A stretch of 7,061 bases of DNA from Clostridiales bacterium (GTDB lineage Bacteria > Bacillota > Clostridia > Oscillospirales > QAMX01). This document shows, piece after piece, positions 5,433-7,061 of this stretch. Where the stretch lies: positions 1 to 7,061 of the forward strand of contig DUUG01000157.1 of assembly GCA_012841675.1 (NCBI GenBank). Reading direction: 5' to 3'. A program made the position numbers and the translations under genes. Positions within the stretch are counted from its first letter, which is position 1. Each line of letters starts with the position of its first letter. A model generated the notes under the pieces. It was not told the origin of the DNA. It ran no database searches and saw nothing but the letters and a program-made list of their open reading frames with translations.

Positions 5433-7061
5433 AAGCTGTCCTCCTGTCGGGCTTAGCCGCAAGCTTTATTGCGGCCTTCCATATCCCCTCTGCGTCAAGG
5501 CCGTATCGTGCCTGCTGCTCGGAAACAGAGCCCTGTACCACATAGGTATTTCCGCAGTTTTGACAGACCACATTGTGCTTTGTTCCGGTAAGCGCGGCCG
5601 AAATAAACAGTCCTATGGATCCGGTGGCTGCATTTTCCTCGCAAACCAGTATATTTTTTGCCAGTTCCGGTTGCATTTCGTTTATGGGAACGGGCCAAAG
5701 GCGGTTGCATTTCCATACATCTGCCTTAACGCCGGCCTTCTGCAGTTTTTTCGCCGCCGAAAGGGCCGCATCCACCGTCCGCCCATAGGTTATAATCGAA
5801 ACATCCGGCTTTTCCGCCGCACTTTTCGCATTTTCCGGGAAAATGCGGACAGCATCCTTCTCTGCCGTGTTGGCGGAAAAGGCAGGCAAACCTCCCCGCG
5901 GATAGCGAAGGGCCGTCGGTCCGTTAATGGAAACCGCTTTGCGAAGCATATCCGTAAGCTCGGCTTCGTTAGACGGGGCAAACACCTGCATACCGGGGAC
6001 AGCCGTCAGCATGGCCATATCATATAGCCCCTGATGGGTTTCCCCGTCTTCGCCGACAAAGCCTGCCCTATCTATGCAAAAAGTAACCGGCAGACCCAGA
6101 ATTCCCACATCGTGAAGCAACTGATCGTATGCTCTTTGTAAAAAGGTAGAATAAATGGCGACCACAGGGCGCATACCACCCTTGGCTAGTCCTGCCGCCA
6201 TGGCGACGGCATGCCCCTCGGTAATCCCGACGTCAAAAAACCGCTCGGGAAAACGCTTTTTAAAACAGGCAAGCCCCGTTCCTTCCGGCATAGCCGCCGT
6301 AATGGCAGCGATTTTCGGGTTTGCTTCCGCTAAACGGGTAATAGCCGCACTAAACGCGTTGGTAAAGGTTTTTTCACTGGACTTTTGGCAAATCCCCGAC
6401 GGCACATGAAAAGACGACACCCCATGAAACTCTTTCGGTCTTGTTTCGGAGTGGGAATAGCCCTTCCCTTTCTTGGTCAAGGCGTGGATTAACACAGGCT
6501 TGTCATACGTTTTTGTTTCTTCCAGAATGGTGCAAAGTTCTTTAATATTGTGACCATCTACCGGCCCAATATAGGTAAATCCCATGCTTTCAAAAAACGA
6601 ACCGGGCAAAATCGCATGCTTTAAACTGTTTTTCATATCCGTCAAAACGCGGTCGATCTCCGCTCCCAAAACAGGTAACCGATCCATGAAGCGATGGTAT
6701 CTTACTTTTGCACGGCGGTAGGGGCCTTTCATCCGCAATGCAGTCAGCTTTTTAGCAAGCCCCCCCACACTTCTGTCAATGGACATGCCGTTGTCATTTA
6801 AAATAACGATAAGCCTTTCTCCGCTGCCGCCGGCGTCGTTTAAAGCCTCGTACGCCATGCCGCCGGTCAACGAACCGTCGCCAATCATAACAATCGTATG
6901 CTGCAAGTTGCCTTGCAAGCGGGCGGCCCGGGCGCTTCCTAAAGCCACAGAAATGGCCGCGCTGGCATGACCGGCAATAAATGCATCATATGCACTTTCG
7001 GAGGGCTTGGGAAACCCGGAAAGCCCGTCTTCTCGGCGCAGAGTGGAGAATTGCTCCATAC
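5416..7061 (-). CDS. dxs: 1-deoxy-D-xylulose-5-phosphate synthase (partial, 5' end beyond right edge)
   Basis: Dxs condenses pyruvate and glyceraldehyde 3-phosphate, using thiamine diphosphate (TPP), to 1-deoxy-D-xylulose 5-phosphate. This is the entry step of the MEP isoprenoid pathway and a precursor for thiamine and often pyridoxal. The window holds 547 codons from an internal ATG at 7059. By comparison with E. coli Dxs (620 residues), about 90-100 N-terminal residues lie outside, so the real start is not seen. Counting from that ATG: TPP/Mg block GDGSLTGG (60-67) with NDN (88-90), YIGPVDGH (163-170), TKKGKGY (195-201), catalytic Glu281 in ITEGHAV, transketolase pyrimidine domain motif IYSTFLQRAYDQ (302-313), His342 in GETHQG, YPRG (386-389), and a C-terminal transketolase domain with EEN (474-476) and GLDAEGI (520-526). 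Catalytic residues expected in this part are present, but several neighbours differ from the common consensus. The last codons include tandem AGG AGG, which form the nadK ribosome site. Confidence 0.97.
   Translation of the reverse strand, partial: MEQFSTLRREDGLSGFPKPSESAYDAFIAGHASAAISVALGSARAARLQGNLQHTIVMIGDGSLTGGMAYEALNDAGGSGERLIVILNDNGMSIDRSVGGLAKKLTALRMKGPYRRAKVRYHRFMDRLPVLGAEIDRVLTDMKNSLKHAILPGSFFESMGFTYIGPVDGHNIKELCTILEETKTYDKPVLIHALTKKGKGYSHSETRPKEFHGVSSFHVPSGICQKSSEKTFTNAFSAAITRLAEANPKIAAITAAMPEGTGLACFKKRFPERFFDVGITEGHAVAMAAGLAKGGMRPVVAIYSTFLQRAYDQLLHDVGILGLPVTFCIDRAGFVGEDGETHQGLYDMAMLTAVPGMQVFAPSNEAELTDMLRKAVSINGPTALRYPRGGLPAFSANTAEKDAVRIFPENAKSAAEKPDVSIITYGRTVDAALSAAKKLQKAGVKADVWKCNRLWPVPINEMQPELAKNILVCEENAATGSIGLFISAALTGTKHNVVCQNCGNTYVVQGSVSEQQARYGLDAEGIWKAAIKLAAKPDRRTACESIT
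5440..5445 (-). promoter_or_regulatory. AGGAGG ribosome binding site of nadK inside the dxs coding region
   Basis: A perfect AGGAGG lies 7 bases before the GTG at 5432 and sets the nadK start. In the dxs frame the same bases are two consecutive AGG codons, giving Arg539-Arg540 counted from the internal ATG at 7059, eight codons before the dxs stop. The site therefore serves both genes. Confidence 0.85.

Noticed and set aside
5433..5462. Extension of nadK to the in-frame ATG at 5462
   Set aside because: The added ten residues are dxs sequence read in another frame, and the AGGAGG site is placed for the GTG at 5432.
5410..6027. A 205-codon open frame on the plus strand
   Set aside because: It lies antisense across dxs, whose protein is clearly conserved. 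Its translation shows no domain and is typical of reverse-strand frames in such DNA.
1..7061. Mobile element, CRISPR array, RNA gene, riboswitch or defence system
   Set aside because: No repeats, inverted ends, tRNA/rRNA-like segments or transposase or nuclease motifs are visible; the space is filled by conserved housekeeping and metabolic genes.

Overview
The window is a densely packed, one-directional stretch of bacterial chromosome. Every gene lies on the minus strand, so the reading order is from the right edge to the left. Gene content, gene order and strong AGGAGG-type ribosome binding sites point to a Gram-positive member of the Bacillota, most likely Clostridia. By eye the GC content is about half. 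The species cannot be fixed from this window.

Right half (about 7061-2396): the end of dxs (1-deoxy-D-xylulose-5-phosphate synthase, 5' end cut off), then nadK (NAD kinase), argR (arginine repressor) and recN (SMC-like DNA repair ATPase). This is the conserved Bacillota dxs-...-argR-recN neighbourhood, but without the tlyA rRNA methyltransferase gene that usually follows dxs. Here dxs overlaps nadK directly.

Left half (2384-1): an Lrp/AsnC-family regulator, a class I/II PLP aminotransferase and the first 232 codons of a DUF362 protein, cut by the left edge. The regulator-aminotransferase pair resembles the AlaR/AlaT (YugG/YugH) pair of Bacillus subtilis. In many spore formers spoIVB and spo0A would follow recN; they are absent here. 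The DUF362 gene starts with GTG and is easily missed.

Neighbouring genes overlap by 4 or 17 bases or are separated by 11 to 19 bases. There is no room for a conventional promoter or terminator between them, so the seven genes probably form one transcription unit whose promoter lies beyond the right edge. The products serve isoprenoid precursor and thiamine/pyridoxal synthesis (Dxs), NADP supply (NadK), arginine control (ArgR), double-strand break repair (RecN) and probably alanine or related amino acid transamination with its local regulator. There is no mobile element, CRISPR array, RNA gene or repeat that I can support, and no stretch over 300 bases without a gene. I did not find a convincing new system. 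The points most worth a second look are the altered operon order, the regulator-aminotransferase-DUF362 grouping and two start sites that need correcting.
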